The notes: generated by a model not told the origin, from the sequence alone. DNA of 64,000 nt from Betaproteobacteria bacterium (GCA_016194905.1 JACQAP010000004.1:1-64000), one strand, 5' to 3'. Shown: positions 42,105-51,343, counted from the stretch's first letter. Translations and numbers: made by a program.

Positions 42105-44438
42105 TCAGGCCGGCGGTTGCGAACGCGCTGTCAGGATGACCGCAAACAACAGGCTCAGAAACGCACCGATCGCCACCGTCGTGCCGATGGCGCTGAGTAC
42201 CGGCGTGACTGCGAATCCGAGCACGCCGAAACCGACCACCGTCGAAAGATTGCAGAACAACACCGAAGTGGCGGTGCGCTGCGGATCCGCTCCGCCCGGA
42301 TTGCCACGCTCGAAGAACAGCGTGTAGTTCGAACCGACGCCGACGACCAGCAGCAACGCCACCAGATGGAAAATGTTCAGGCGCGCGCCGGTTGCAAGCA
42401 AAATGCCCGCGGTAACCAGCACCGCCGCGGCCAGGGGCGCAAGCACGTCCCAGCTACGCCGGACTGAACGCAGCGTCACCATCAGCAGCACCCCGATCGC
42501 CACCACGCCGAGAACGGCAAAGGCAAGCGCCCGCATCCGGTAACCGTGATACAACCCGTCGAGATCGCGCTTCATATCGAGCAACACCACTTGCGAGCGA
42601 TCATGCTTCGCCAGTCCTGCTTCCAACGATTGCAAGTTGGATACATTGCGCAGCGGCATCATGGCGAACCAGCCGCCCTGGCGTTGCGCGAGCAAAGCCT
42701 GCAGCTTCAGGCCGAGGCCGGTTCCCGCCAGATCCTGCACGGTCAGGGGCGCCCGGCGTTTCGCCTCCTGCGCATCTTCGATGAACGGGGCGAAAGTCCC
42801 GGCGCGGAACGGCAGACCTTCTGCGGCCGCGGCCAGGTTGCGCGTCAACGTAGCCGCATCGGGAATAGCCCGTTGCCGTGCACGCTGCGCGCCGATGCTG
42901 GGAAGATAGAATGCCGGCGAATCGAATCCCGCGAGAACCCCTTCGGCCTGGAGCGCAGCGAGCGTGGCGCCAACCTGCTCCGCACTTTCCAGTACCGCCT
43001 GCTCCGAATCACCTCTCACCACGACCAGCGGTCCGACATCCGGCGCACCCAGATCCGCGCGCATCTGCTGATCGAGTCGTTGTATCGGCAACGGCACCGG
43101 ACTCAGGCTCGACAATTCGTCGTCCCAGACCGTCGATCCCTTGATTGCGAGCCATGCAACCGCTGCGATCACCAGCACCAGCAACGGAACACGCAGACGA
43201 TGCGCGCGCGTCAGTACGCGCATCAAGGACGGACCCAGCCCGGCCGCGGTCTTGACGTGGTAGCCCTCCGGCACCAGCTCGGGCAGCACCCAGCGCGTCA
43301 CCGATACCGCAACGACGAGTCCGGCGATCGAAAACAAACCGAGCTGGGAAAGCCCCGGGAATCCGGAAAACAGCATCGCGCCGAATCCGCACACCGAAGT
43401 CAGCATGCCCAGCCGCAGCGTCGGCCAGATGCGTTGCAAGGTCGTCTTCGGCGTGCTGCCCGGCGCGGTATTGGTGAACAGATAGATCGCGTAGTCCACC
43501 GCCTCGCCGATCAGCGTAGCGCCGAATCCTAGCGTCACGCCTTGCACGGACCAGAATGCGAGGCTCACCGCGGCGATACCGGCCAGCGCGCCGCTCGCCA
43601 CCGGCACCAGCGTCAACGCCAGCACGCGCAGGGAACGATAGACGAACAACAGGATCGCGCTTACCAGCAGCGTCCCGAGTATGGAAAAGCGCATCGCATC
43701 GCGCTGGATGCCAGCGCGGCTTTCCACTGCAAAGACGCCCGGTCCGGTGACGACCAGCTGCGCGCGCTGCGCATGCTGTTCCGGCACCGCTTCCTGAAAG
43801 GCGGCACGAATCTGCGCCAATGCCTGTTCCTGCGCATCGATGTCGAAGCCGGCGGCACGCGTCTGCGCAATCAGCAGCGCACGGGTGCCGTCGGCGGAAA
43901 ACCAGATGCCGTTTCGTTTATCCGGCCCGCCCTGGCCCTGCAACCGGTCGATCAGTTGCAGCATCTCGCCGGTCGGGTCGCGCGGCAGCAGATTGCCGAC
44001 CAGCATGCTGGCCGGCGAACTCAGCAGGTCGAGTTGCTGCTCCAGCCCGCGCCGGATGCCGGCCGCGGTAAAGCGCTCCGCCGTGACCGCCGGGCTGAGT
44101 ACATAACGATTGCGCAACAGGAATTCGCCGTCGGCGCGCAACCCGTCCTGCGCACCGTTGGCGACGTAGACAAACCGCTCGTTCTTTTCCAGCCGCGCCG
44201 CCAGCGACCGGCTGAGCGCCGCGAGCTTGTCCTGCTCGCGGCCTCCGATGCCGACCAGGATCAGGCGCGACACCACACCTTCGCGCAGTTCATCGACCAG
44301 GAAGCGCTGCGTCGGCGACGGCGAACTGGGCAGGAAAGCGGCAAGATCGGCGCCGTACTGCGATCTCGCAACGATGATCGCGCAGGCAAGTACGAATCCC
44401 AGCCAGATGCCGACGCGCGCGCGCGCCGGCGATTTCAC
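42105..44438 (-). CDS. MMPL/RND-family exporter of the aryl-polyene locus
   Basis: A 777-residue inner-membrane transporter of the MMPL family with two repeats, each one helix, a periplasmic domain and five or six helices. N-terminal 'GIWLGFVLACAIIVARSQYG' leads to the first loop; then come 'TLLVSAILLFVYRSLRVLALTLVPVASGALAG' with 'GFGATLIGEAVDYAIYLF', and the second half ends 'GVGSNYTLFFERG'. Proton-relay Asp in 'GEAVDYAIY' is replaced by Asn in the second half ('GVGSNYTLF'). Such MMPL proteins move the aryl-polyene lipid across the inner membrane (XanG-like). A GTG start overlaps the LolA-like stop by 4 bases (GTGA). A longer frame to 44945 is antisense artefact. Confidence 0.87.
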   Translation of the reverse strand: MKSPARARVGIWLGFVLACAIIVARSQYGADLAAFLPSSPSPTQRFLVDELREGVVSRLILVGIGGREQDKLAALSRSLAARLEKNERFVYVANGAQDGLRADGEFLLRNRYVLSPAVTAERFTAAGIRRGLEQQLDLLSSPASMLVGNLLPRDPTGEMLQLIDRLQGQGGPDKRNGIWFSADGTRALLIAQTRAAGFDIDAQEQALAQIRAAFQEAVPEQHAQRAQLVVTGPGVFAVESRAGIQRDAMRFSILGTLLVSAILLFVYRSLRVLALTLVPVASGALAGIAAVSLAFWSVQGVTLGFGATLIGEAVDYAIYLFTNTAPGSTPKTTLQRIWPTLRLGMLTSVCGFGAMLFSGFPGLSQLGLFSIAGLVVAVSVTRWVLPELVPEGYHVKTAAGLGPSLMRVLTRAHRLRVPLLVLVIAAVAWLAIKGSTVWDDELSSLSPVPLPIQRLDQQMRADLGAPDVGPLVVVRGDSEQAVLESAEQVGATLAALQAEGVLAGFDSPAFYLPSIGAQRARQRAIPDAATLTRNLAAAAEGLPFRAGTFAPFIEDAQEAKRRAPLTVQDLAGTGLGLKLQALLAQRQGGWFAMMPLRNVSNLQSLEAGLAKHDRSQVVLLDMKRDLDGLYHGYRMRALAFAVLGVVAIGVLLMVTLRSVRRSWDVLAPLAAAVLVTAGILLATGARLNIFHLVALLLVVGVGSNYTLFFERGNPGGADPQRTATSVLFCNLSTVVGFGVLGFAVTPVLSAIGTTVAIGAFLSLLFAVILTARSQPPA

Positions 44439-45043
44439 GGAACGTCCCCGTAGATTTTCATGACCGAACGGTCGCCGTGCGCTTCCTGGACTTCGATGGT
44501 GTCGATGCGCGCCTGGCTGCCGTCGATGCGGATCAGGCTGATGACCTCGCTCATCCTGCGGTCGCGCGGCGCGAGATAAAGCTGCCACTTCGCCGGCACG
44601 CCTTCGAGTTCGACGCGATAGAAACGTTCCAGCGCCTTGATGTCGCCACCGAGCGTGGCGCGGATGCTTTCGACGAAGCCCCACAGCACCGGATAGTCCT
44701 GCAGCTTCAGCACGCGGCGCTCGTTGCGCGCCGGGTTCTCCAGAGTCAGTTTGTCGTCCGCCACGGTGAGGGTTTCCGGCTTGGGCTTGAGTGTGCGTTT
44801 TTCCAGGCGCCCGGGCCGGGTATAGGTCAGCGTGCCGGAGAGTTCCAGCGGTGCCTTCAGGACTTTCAGATATTTGCGTTCGACGAAGCGCGCCTGCGAC
44901 TGCTTTACCTCGGACAACTGCAGCATAAGGCTCTCGACGCCCCATTGCGCCGCAGGTTCAGCAGACCACGCCGGACAGGCTGAAACCGCGTTCAGCGCCA
45001 GGAAAAGTGCCGCAAGGCTACGATCGAGCCCGCGTATTTGCAT
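44435..45043 (-). CDS. LolA-like periplasmic lipid carrier
   Basis: A 202-residue secreted protein with signal peptide 'LAALFLALNAVSACPAWSAE'. The mature part fits the LolA/LolB-like open barrel: 'LMLQLSEVKQSQARFVERKYLKVLKAPLELSGTLTYTRPGRLEKRTL', 'LTLENPARNERRVLKLQDYP' and 'WQLYLAPRDRRMSEVISLIRIDG'. In aryl-polyene clusters a LolA-like protein probably carries the lipid-linked polyene across the periplasm. I chose ATG 45043 because it begins the signal peptide; this start overlaps the acyltransferase end by 26 bases. Next in the operon is the MMPL exporter. Confidence 0.84.
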   Translation of the reverse strand: MQIRGLDRSLAALFLALNAVSACPAWSAEPAAQWGVESLMLQLSEVKQSQARFVERKYLKVLKAPLELSGTLTYTRPGRLEKRTLKPKPETLTVADDKLTLENPARNERRVLKLQDYPVLWGFVESIRATLGGDIKALERFYRVELEGVPAKWQLYLAPRDRRMSEVISLIRIDGSQARIDTIEVQEAHGDRSVMKIYGDVP

Positions 45044-45926
45044 CCGCCCAGAAATCATAGAAGTTGAACCAGTTGTAAGGCGCCAGCCGGCAGTAATGCT
45101 CGAGGCGCTGCGCATAGCGCGCCACCCACTCGCGTATCATCGCGTCGCGCCTGCTGCGATCGAGTTTCGGCATCTCCACCAGGCGCTCGAAGTGCAGATC
45201 GTAGCGATTGCCGCCGCGATAAAGGGCCACCATCAGAACCACCGGCCGTCCGATCAGGGCGGCAATGCGAAACGGCGCGGTCGGCAGCGCCGCCGTCTCG
45301 CCGAGGAACGGCACGCTCACCGCGCCGGAATCATAGAGCCTGCGGTCGCCGAGCATGCCGACCCAATCGCCACGCTCAAGCCTCTCCTGCACCTTGATCA
45401 TCGAATCGAGCGAACCCAGGCCGATCACCGACCTGTCCAGGTCCGGATTGATCGCCCTGGCGAGCGCATTCATGTTCCGGCTGCCATGCTCGAACATCAA
45501 CATGGTGACGTTCATGTTGTGCTCTTCGCCGAAAACATGGAGCGCCTCGAAGCTACCGAAATGGGCGCCGAGTAGAAAGCAGGGTTCGCCGCGCGCCCAG
45601 GCCTCCTCGAGTATGTTTTTGCCATGCACGCGCACCTCGAATTGCGCGAAGCGATTGCGCAGCAGAAACATGCGGTCGAGGGCTACGGTCGCAAAACTGT
45701 AGTAATGACGGAAAAGATCCGCAAGACGCGGCGGGCGATCGAGCGCCTTGTGGAGATATTGCCGGGACGCCGTCCGCCCCTTGATCGAGAACAGCAGGAA
45801 ATAAAGGCAGACCGGATAGAGCAAAAGCCGGCCGGCCGGCCGGCCGAGGCCCAGCGCCAGCCAGACCAGAAACCGAAGCGCGGGGTCGTTGGAGCGTTCG
45901 CGCTGTTCCAGCCAGGCTTGTGTCAA
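45018..45926 (-). CDS. LpxL/HtrB-like acyltransferase of the aryl-polyene locus
   Basis: A 302-residue acyltransferase of the lysophospholipid/LpxL superfamily, anchored by an N-terminal hydrophobic region ('LRFLVWLALGLGRPAGRLLLYPVCLYFLLF'). The catalytic HxxxxD motif appears as 'LGAHFGSFEAL', with His and, in place of Asp, Glu (as in LpxL HxxxxE). 'ERGDWVGMLGDR' and 'PFLGETAALPTAPFRIAALIGRPVV' are conserved. It would esterify the polyene chain to its lipid or sugar acceptor. The start is a TTG at 45926 that overlaps the ligase stop (TTGA) and has a GGGAGGA site 6 bases upstream; an ATG at 45959 lacks one. Confidence 0.86.
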   Translation of the reverse strand: MTQAWLEQRERSNDPALRFLVWLALGLGRPAGRLLLYPVCLYFLLFSIKGRTASRQYLHKALDRPPRLADLFRHYYSFATVALDRMFLLRNRFAQFEVRVHGKNILEEAWARGEPCFLLGAHFGSFEALHVFGEEHNMNVTMLMFEHGSRNMNALARAINPDLDRSVIGLGSLDSMIKVQERLERGDWVGMLGDRRLYDSGAVSVPFLGETAALPTAPFRIAALIGRPVVLMVALYRGGNRYDLHFERLVEMPKLDRSRRDAMIREWVARYAQRLEHYCRLAPYNWFNFYDFWADANTRARS

Positions 45927-47290
45927 GCGGTGTCCTCCCGCTTGGCCCTGGCCGACCATACTTGCACGTACCGGAGCAATGCCTCGCGCGGCAGCTTGCC
46001 GGTGGCGTTGCGCGGAAGCGCATCGACGAAGTACAGCGGCCGCGGCAGAAACACGGCGTCGACCCGGGCGCGCAACGCGCCAATCAGAGCATCCCGCGTA
46101 AGATCGGGCGCCACCACGAAAGCCGTCAGCCGGGTAACACCGTCGCCGCTCTCATCCGGCATGAAGAACACGCCGTCACGGACGCCTTCGATGCTGTTCA
46201 GCTGATGATTGAGGTAACCGAGCGAAGTGCGCTTGCCGGCGATGTTCACCAGGTCGGCATTGCGCCCGTGCAAAATAAAAACGTCATTGCCATCGGGCTC
46301 GATCACATCGGTGAACGGGACCTCGTTTTCGACATGCCCGCCCACGACCCTCACAACGTCGCCTTCGCGACGCAATCGCACATCACGCAGGCAATGCCAT
46401 GACGGGCCTTGTACGGTACGGCGGGTAGCCACCATGCCCGCCTCGGTGAAACCGTAAACCTCGTGCAGCGGCGCCCGATAGCGGGCTTCCGCCTGCGCGG
46501 CCATTTCCGGCGACAGCGGCGCGGTGGCGCAAACGATCAGCCGCAGTTGCGGCAACTGGATGTCTTCGTTCAGCAGCGCCCGCAAATGCACGGGAGTCGT
46601 AACCAATACGCGATCGCCGGGGATCAAGGCCAGTGCCGCGGCCACGTCCGCCGGATAGAAAGGCCGGCTCGCATGCAGCGCGAGCCCGCCGCGCAACGCC
46701 ATCAGTACCGTGGACTCGAGGCCGTACATATGCTGCGCCGGCACCGTACCGACCAGCGTCGCCCGGGGCCCGAGATGCAAATCGAAGCGCATGGCTTCAG
46801 CGGTTGCGCCACGCGCAAGTGCACCCCAGGTTTTGCGATGCGCAGTGGGCAATCCGGTGGAGCCGGACGTAAAAGCGATTGCCGCGATCTGCTCTTCGGC
46901 AAACGCCGGCACTGAGAACGGCCGTATCGAAGAACGCCGTGTGGATTCTTCCGCGGCCCGCGGATACATCACCTGTTCGATCGCGCCGAGTTCCTGTGGT
47001 GCATCGCTCAAGGCATACAGATCGCCGTAGTCTCGTTGCAATTGCCGCAGCATTTCCGGCGTCTGGTTCGGCGGCAGCAGGTTCACCTGCCCTCGCACCA
47101 GAGCCGCGATCAATCCGACAGCGAACCGGTAACGATCGACACAAAAATTGACCAGATAGGAGCGCGCGGGCAATTGTTCCGCGACCCGCTTCACGTCGGC
47201 GAGGAAGCACGCCGCGGTCACCGGCTGGGCGCCGCTGAATGCAACCGCATCGTCCCCTTCGGTATGGCTGATGGCCGCGACAACCGCCAT
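45923..47290 (-). CDS. AMP-forming acyl/aryl ligase (ApeH-like)
   Basis: A 455-residue member of the ANL adenylate-forming superfamily. The P-loop-like motif is 'IAFTSGSTGLPTAHRKTW'. 'GTVPAQHMYGLES', 'YGFTEAGMVATR' (A5), 'ILHGRNADLVNIAGKRTSLGYLNHQLNSI' (A7-A8) and the catalytic Lys in 'NATGKLPREAL' follow. It is shorter than CoA ligases, like ApeH, which activates the aryl acid and loads it on the ACP encoded two genes upstream. With a chorismatase in the locus, the acid is probably 3- or 4-hydroxybenzoate. It lies in an operon ACP - membrane protein - ligase - acyltransferase - LolA - MMPL. Confidence 0.87.
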   Translation of the reverse strand: MAVVAAISHTEGDDAVAFSGAQPVTAACFLADVKRVAEQLPARSYLVNFCVDRYRFAVGLIAALVRGQVNLLPPNQTPEMLRQLQRDYGDLYALSDAPQELGAIEQVMYPRAAEESTRRSSIRPFSVPAFAEEQIAAIAFTSGSTGLPTAHRKTWGALARGATAEAMRFDLHLGPRATLVGTVPAQHMYGLESTVLMALRGGLALHASRPFYPADVAAALALIPGDRVLVTTPVHLRALLNEDIQLPQLRLIVCATAPLSPEMAAQAEARYRAPLHEVYGFTEAGMVATRRTVQGPSWHCLRDVRLRREGDVVRVVGGHVENEVPFTDVIEPDGNDVFILHGRNADLVNIAGKRTSLGYLNHQLNSIEGVRDGVFFMPDESGDGVTRLTAFVVAPDLTRDALIGALRARVDAVFLPRPLYFVDALPRNATGKLPREALLRYVQVWSARAKREDTA

Positions 47291-47294
47291 GCGA

Positions 47295-47984
47295 TCAGCG
47301 GCCGGCCGCAGGCCGGTTGAAATCGAAATTGCGGAAGGCGCGAAACACGGTGGCTATCGAGGCATGGGAAAAATTCGGAAAACGCCAGAGCCGCCATGCG
47401 TATTCGCCGAGATACATCGCCACCACCAGCGGCAGATTGAGCAGGTTGTTGAACACCGACCAGATGGACAGCGGTTCAAACAAGAACAGCAGCATCGAAG
47501 TCAGTGCCATGCCTGCAAAGAAACCGCACCACGCCCATGTCACCCGGCGCGTATAGCCGGCGATCTCCGGGGGGAGTTCGCCGTGAACATGGGTTGCAAG
47601 CCGGGTGACCAGCGGCTGCCGCCCCGGACTCAAGGTACGTCCGAACAGCCACAGCAGCAATGCGTAGACGGTGAGATACGGGACAGGATAGAACAGCGCC
47701 GGATTCGCGCCGACTGCACGCCACAGCAGAAAGCCGATGACACCGAACACGGCGAATGCCGCCAGCAGCAGGCGGCCGCGCCGGTTTCGGCCGAGGACGC
47801 AGCCCAGCACCACCAGCAGTGGCGCGACCATCAGTCCTTCGCCGAGGAAGCCGTCGGGGTTGTCGACAATTGTGCGATAGACCAGCACCTGATAGGCGAT
47901 CACTCCCGCGACCAGGAGCGCAACCTTGTACCAACGGGTCTGGAGCGGACGACTAACGGGTTCGATTTTGCTGGACATGCTCAT
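47295..47984 (-). CDS. COG4648-like membrane protein of the aryl-polyene locus
   Basis: A 229-residue inner-membrane protein with six or seven helices ('VALLVAGVIAYQVLVY', 'LMVAPLLVVLGCVLG', 'LLLAAFAVFGVIGFLLW', 'VPYLTVYALLLWLFG', 'WAWCGFFAGMALTSMLLFLF', 'NLLNLPLVVAMYLGEYAW'). Proteins of this kind (ApeG in enteric clusters) always accompany the ACP and ligase of aryl-polyene loci, but their biochemical role is not known. It overlaps the ACP gene by about 32 bases, or fewer if the internal Met at 47978 is used. The C-terminal 'FRAFRNFDFNRPAAGR' is basic and cytoplasmic. Confidence 0.8.
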   Translation of the reverse strand: MSMSSKIEPVSRPLQTRWYKVALLVAGVIAYQVLVYRTIVDNPDGFLGEGLMVAPLLVVLGCVLGRNRRGRLLLAAFAVFGVIGFLLWRAVGANPALFYPVPYLTVYALLLWLFGRTLSPGRQPLVTRLATHVHGELPPEIAGYTRRVTWAWCGFFAGMALTSMLLFLFEPLSIWSVFNNLLNLPLVVAMYLGEYAWRLWRFPNFSHASIATVFRAFRNFDFNRPAAGR

Positions 47985-48228
47985 TCAGGTTGCGCAGCGA
48001 GCTGAAGGTCTTGACGTTATCGCTGTCATCGGAGCGCAACTGAAAGCCGTACTTCTTGGATACCGCAAGTGCGATCTCAAGGATATCGATCGAGTCCAGG
48101 CCGAGGCCCTCGCGATAGAGCGGCGCTGCCGGCTCGATTTCGTTCGCCTGAATTTCCAGATTAAGCGCCGCCACGATCAGCTCCGCAAGCTCCCGTTCCT
48201 GCGCGGTCATGGTTTCGACTGTGTCCAT
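47953..48228 (-). CDS. Acyl carrier protein of the aryl-polyene locus
   Basis: A 91-residue ACP. The phosphopantetheine site is Ser46 in 'GLGLDSIDILEIAL', and the acidic helix-2 surface and 'NLEIQANEIEPAAPLYREGL' loop fit type II ACPs. It would hold the aryl starter loaded by the ligase and the growing polyene. Enteric clusters carry two ACPs (ApeE, ApeF); here only one is visible. It heads the minus-strand operon; the 175 bases up to the divergent KS start should contain promoters for both directions, but no clear -35/-10 pair stands out. Confidence 0.9.
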   Translation of the reverse strand: MDTVETMTAQERELAELIVAALNLEIQANEIEPAAPLYREGLGLDSIDILEIALAVSKKYGFQLRSDDSDNVKTFSSLRNLNEHVQQNRTR

Positions 48229-48403
48229 TGCTTCGATTTGGTCCTGTGTTGAAGACCGGAGTTTCCGGCTCGCTGGATTATAACCTCTCCCTCCCGTCCG
48301 GCAGCCCCGATGAGCGGGCTAAATGCCAGTTGACGTCCACGTCTTGCGCCACGTAACCTCGGCAGCCGGAACGCCGGGTCGGAATCGAACAGGAAATTGT
48401 CGG

Positions 48404-49597
48404 GTGCAACCGCTTTTTTTCAATCGCTACGCCATTGCCAGCAGCGCCGGGATCGGGCTCGACTCGACGGCGCAGGCGTTGTGTCAGATGCGTTCGGGAC
48501 TTGCCGCCTGTGCGTTCGAGACGGCCAGGCTCGACACCTTCGTCGGCCAGATGTCCGATGCCGTGCTGGCGCCGGTGCGCGCCGATCTGGCCGAATTCGA
48601 CTGCCGCAACAACCGGATCGCGCAGTTGTGCCTGCGGCAGGACGGATTTGACCATGCGGTGATGGCGGCACGGGAGAAATACGGTGCCGCCCGCATCGGC
48701 GTATTCGTCGGCACCAGCACGTCGGGAATACTCGAGACGGAACTTGCCTACCGCAGGCGCGACGCCAGCGGTGCGCTACCCGCTGACTTTCGCTATGCCA
48801 CGACCCACAACACCTACTCGGTTGCCTGGTTCGTCCAGTCCTACTTCGGCCTGACCGGACCATCGATGGCGATTTCCACCGCGTGCTCGTCGAGCGCCAA
48901 GGCGTTCGGAAACGCGGCGCGCATGATCGCGGCCGGCCTGTGCGATGCGGCTGTGGTCGGCGGCATCGACAGTCTCTGTCTCACTACGCTGTATGGATTT
49001 GGCTCGCTCGGTCTGCTCTCCTCGCTCGGGTGCCGTCCCTTCGACACCGATCGCGATGGCATTTCCATCGGCGAGGGAGGAGGCATGGTATTGCTGGAGA
49101 AGACGGCAGACGGCGGGACCGCAGATACGATCGCGCTGCTCGGTGTCGGCGAAAGCAGCGACGCTTACCACATGTCCACTCCGCATCCCGAAGGACTGGG
49201 TGCGCGCATGGCCATGGAGCAGGCCTTGCTGACTGCGGGAATTCAGCCCGCTGCGGTCGACTACATCAATTTGCACGGCACCGGAACCCGCAGCAACGAT
49301 GCCACCGAGGACAAGGCGGTCTGTGCCGTATTCGGCAACGCGACGCCATGCAGTTCGACCAAGGGCTGGACCGGCCACACGCTGGGTGCGTGCGGCGCGA
49401 TCGAAGCCATCATTTGCGCGCTGGCGATCGAATGGGGCTTCATGCCGGGCAGCGTGAACACGCGCAAGGTCGACCCAACCCTGGGGCTTCAATACCTGGT
49501 CGACAATCGCAATCAGCCGGTCGAAATCGCGATGAGCAACGCGTTCGGGTTCGGCGGTACCAACTGCAGTCTGTTGCTCGGGCGGGTGAAATCGTGA
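48404..49597 (+). CDS. Beta-ketoacyl-ACP synthase of the aryl-polyene locus
   Basis: A 397-residue type II ketosynthase with a full catalytic set: C161 in 'ISTACSSSAKA', H291 in 'NLHGTGTRSND' and H325 in 'GWTGHTLGACG', plus 'EDKAVCAVFG' and C-terminal 'SNAFGFGGTN'. It condenses malonyl-ACP units on the aryl starter together with the chain-length-factor-like protein that follows. The start is a GTG at 48404 with an AGGA site 9 bases upstream; the frame is open further up but without homology. It overlaps the next gene by 4 bases (GTGA). Only this one complete KS is present, fewer than in enteric clusters. Confidence 0.88.
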   Translation: MQPLFFNRYAIASSAGIGLDSTAQALCQMRSGLAACAFETARLDTFVGQMSDAVLAPVRADLAEFDCRNNRIAQLCLRQDGFDHAVMAAREKYGAARIGVFVGTSTSGILETELAYRRRDASGALPADFRYATTHNTYSVAWFVQSYFGLTGPSMAISTACSSSAKAFGNAARMIAAGLCDAAVVGGIDSLCLTTLYGFGSLGLLSSLGCRPFDTDRDGISIGEGGGMVLLEKTADGGTADTIALLGVGESSDAYHMSTPHPEGLGARMAMEQALLTAGIQPAAVDYINLHGTGTRSNDATEDKAVCAVFGNATPCSSTKGWTGHTLGACGAIEAIICALAIEWGFMPGSVNTRKVDPTLGLQYLVDNRNQPVEIAMSNAFGFGGTNCSLLLGRVKS

Positions 49598-50388
49598 AAC
49601 TGTTTGTCGAAGGCGCCGCAATCCTGGCGCCGGGGCTGACGGGCTGGGCCGCCGGTCGCGCGGTTCTTGCAGGCGAAAAAACCTACGAACCCGCACCGCT
49701 CGCGCCACCGGTTGCGGATCTGTTGCCGGCCGTAGAGCGCCGGCGTACCGGTTCGACGGTCAAGTTAGCCCTGGCTGTCGGGTACGAGGCCCTTACCTCC
49801 GCCGGCAGACCGGTCGATTCCGTGGCAACTGTATTCGTTTCTTCCGGAAACGACGGGGACGTCATAAACGACATCTGCATCACGCTCGCCGGATCGGACA
49901 GGCAGGTTTCGCCCACGCGCTTTCACAATTCGGTGCACAACGCGCCGTCCGGTTACTGGGGCATCGCCACGCATTCGCACCATCCCTCGACCAGCCTGTG
50001 TGGATTCGACTGGAGCTTTGCCATCGGGCTGCTGGAGGCGGCCGCACAACTGCAAGTCGATCGACTGGAGGTATTGCTGGTCGCGTACGACACCCCCTAT
50101 CCCGAGCCACTGCGAGGCATTCGTCCCGTAGCGCAGGCATTCGGCGCCGCACTCCTGTTTTCCCGCGATCGCACAAACCGGACGATCGCCGAACTCGAAA
50201 TCACGATGGATGCACGAGCGAAGGAAATCTCGCGGATGGGCGATGCGGCACTGGAGCGCCTTCGCATCGGCAATCCGTGCGCACGCGCACTGCCGCTGCT
50301 AGCGGCGCTGGCGGGTGCGCAGCCACAATCGGTAACCCTGGAGCGCGATGCCGGGCAAACGCTCTCGGTTTCCGTGCGCACGTTCTGA
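49594..50388 (+). CDS. Ketosynthase chain-length-factor-like protein
   Basis: A 264-residue protein of the 'beta-ketoacyl synthase chain length factor' type, corresponding to an N-terminal thiolase half only. It has 'RRRTGSTVKLALAVGYEALTSAG', 'VFVSSGNDGDVINDICITL' and 'FHNSVHNAPSGYWGIATHSHHPSTSLCGFDWSF' (with a Cys but no catalytic-triad context), then 'EVLLVAYDTPYPEP'. In aryl-polyene clusters this partner (ApeC-like) pairs with the KS to set polyene length. The GTG start overlaps the KS stop. A bidirectional terminator follows, ending the pigment locus. Confidence 0.85.
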   Translation: MKLFVEGAAILAPGLTGWAAGRAVLAGEKTYEPAPLAPPVADLLPAVERRRTGSTVKLALAVGYEALTSAGRPVDSVATVFVSSGNDGDVINDICITLAGSDRQVSPTRFHNSVHNAPSGYWGIATHSHHPSTSLCGFDWSFAIGLLEAAAQLQVDRLEVLLVAYDTPYPEPLRGIRPVAQAFGAALLFSRDRTNRTIAELEITMDARAKEISRMGDAALERLRIGNPCARALPLLAALAGAQPQSVTLERDAGQTLSVSVRTF

Positions 50389-50413
50389 TCAACCGCGCCG
50401 GAGTCGAAAACAA

Positions 50414-50440
50414 AACGCCCGCTTGCGCGGGCGTTGTTTC
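50414..50440. terminator. Bidirectional terminator between the polyene locus and htpX
   Basis: AACGCCCGC / GCGGGCGTT stem (9 base pairs) with a TTGC loop. On the plus strand it is followed by GTTTCTTCC. On the minus strand it is followed by TTGTTTTC. It serves two convergent genes. Confidence 0.85.
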
Positions 50441-50455
50441 TTCCAAATTCCGGTG

Positions 50456-51343
50456 TCATCGACCGGCGCGCAGCGCCTCGATGCGTTCGTCGAGCGGCGG
50501 GTGCGACATGAACAGCCGCGCAAGCCCTCCGGTCTGTCCGCCGGAGATACCGAAGGCACGCATCTGTGCAGGCAGTTGCGGCGCTTCGTGGGCCTGTTTC
50601 AGCCGCTGCAGGGCGGCGATCATCTTTTCGCGCCCGGCAAGCGAGGCACCCCCGGCATCGGCGCGGAACTCGCGCCGGCGGCTGAACCACATCACGATGA
50701 TGCTGGCAAGGATGCCCAGCACCAGCTCGGCAATGATCGACGTGATCCAGAAAGCCGGGCCGTTGCCGCGCTCGGTCTTGAATACGACCTTGTCGACGAG
50801 GTTGCCGATGATGCGCGACAGGAAAATCACGAAGGTGTTCACCACGCCCTGGATCAATGCCAGCGTGACCATGTCGCCGTTGGCAACGTGAGTGATCTCG
50901 TGGCCCAGCACTGCCTCGGCTTCGTCGCGAGTCATATTGTTGAGCAACCCGGTACTGACCGCGACCAGTGCGCTGTTCCGGTTCATGCCCGTGGCAAACG
51001 CGTTGACGTCCGGGGCATCGTAGATCGCGACGTCGGGCATGCCGATATTGGCCTGTTGCGCCTGCCTGCGCACCGTCTCGACCAGCCAGTGCTCTGCTTC
51101 CGTGCGCGGATTGTCGATGACCTTCGCACCGGTCATGAATTTGGCCGACCACTTCGACATCGCCAGCGAAATCAGCGCGCCGCCGAATCCGATGACACCG
51201 GCGAACACCAGCAGCGCGCTCAGGTTGAGGCCGCCGCCGGATTGCGCCAGCATGCGATCGACACCGAGGATCCTCATCGTGATGTTGAGGACGAACAGGA
51301 CCGCCAGGTTGGTGATCAGGAACAGCACAATGCGTTTGAGCAC
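50456..51343 (-). CDS. htpX: Membrane metalloprotease HtpX
   Basis: A 295-residue M48 protease of the inner membrane that degrades misfolded membrane proteins. It starts '[19 protein letters not shown]' (first helix) and has '[18 protein letters not shown]' (second helix), the zinc motif '[14 protein letters not shown]' (HExxH) with the third ligand Glu in '[14 protein letters not shown]', and two later helices. The GTG at 51343 after an AAAGGG site is chosen because other HtpX proteins begin just there; the frame open to 51457 adds nothing conserved. Often controlled by CpxR or heat shock, but no operator was identified here. Confidence 0.95.
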   Translation of the reverse strand: MLKRIVLFLITNLAVLFVLNITMRILGVDRMLAQSGGGLNLSALLVFAGVIGFGGALISLAMSKWSAKFMTGAKVIDNPRTEAEHWLVETVRRQAQQANIGMPDVAIYDAPDVNAFATGMNRNSALVAVSTGLLNNMTRDEAEAVLGHEITHVANGDMVTLALIQGVVNTFVIFLSRIIGNLVDKVVFKTERGNGPAFWITSIIAELVLGILASIIVMWFSRRREFRADAGGASLAGREKMIAALQRLKQAHEAPQLPAQMRAFGISGGQTGGLARLFMSHPPLDERIEALRAGR

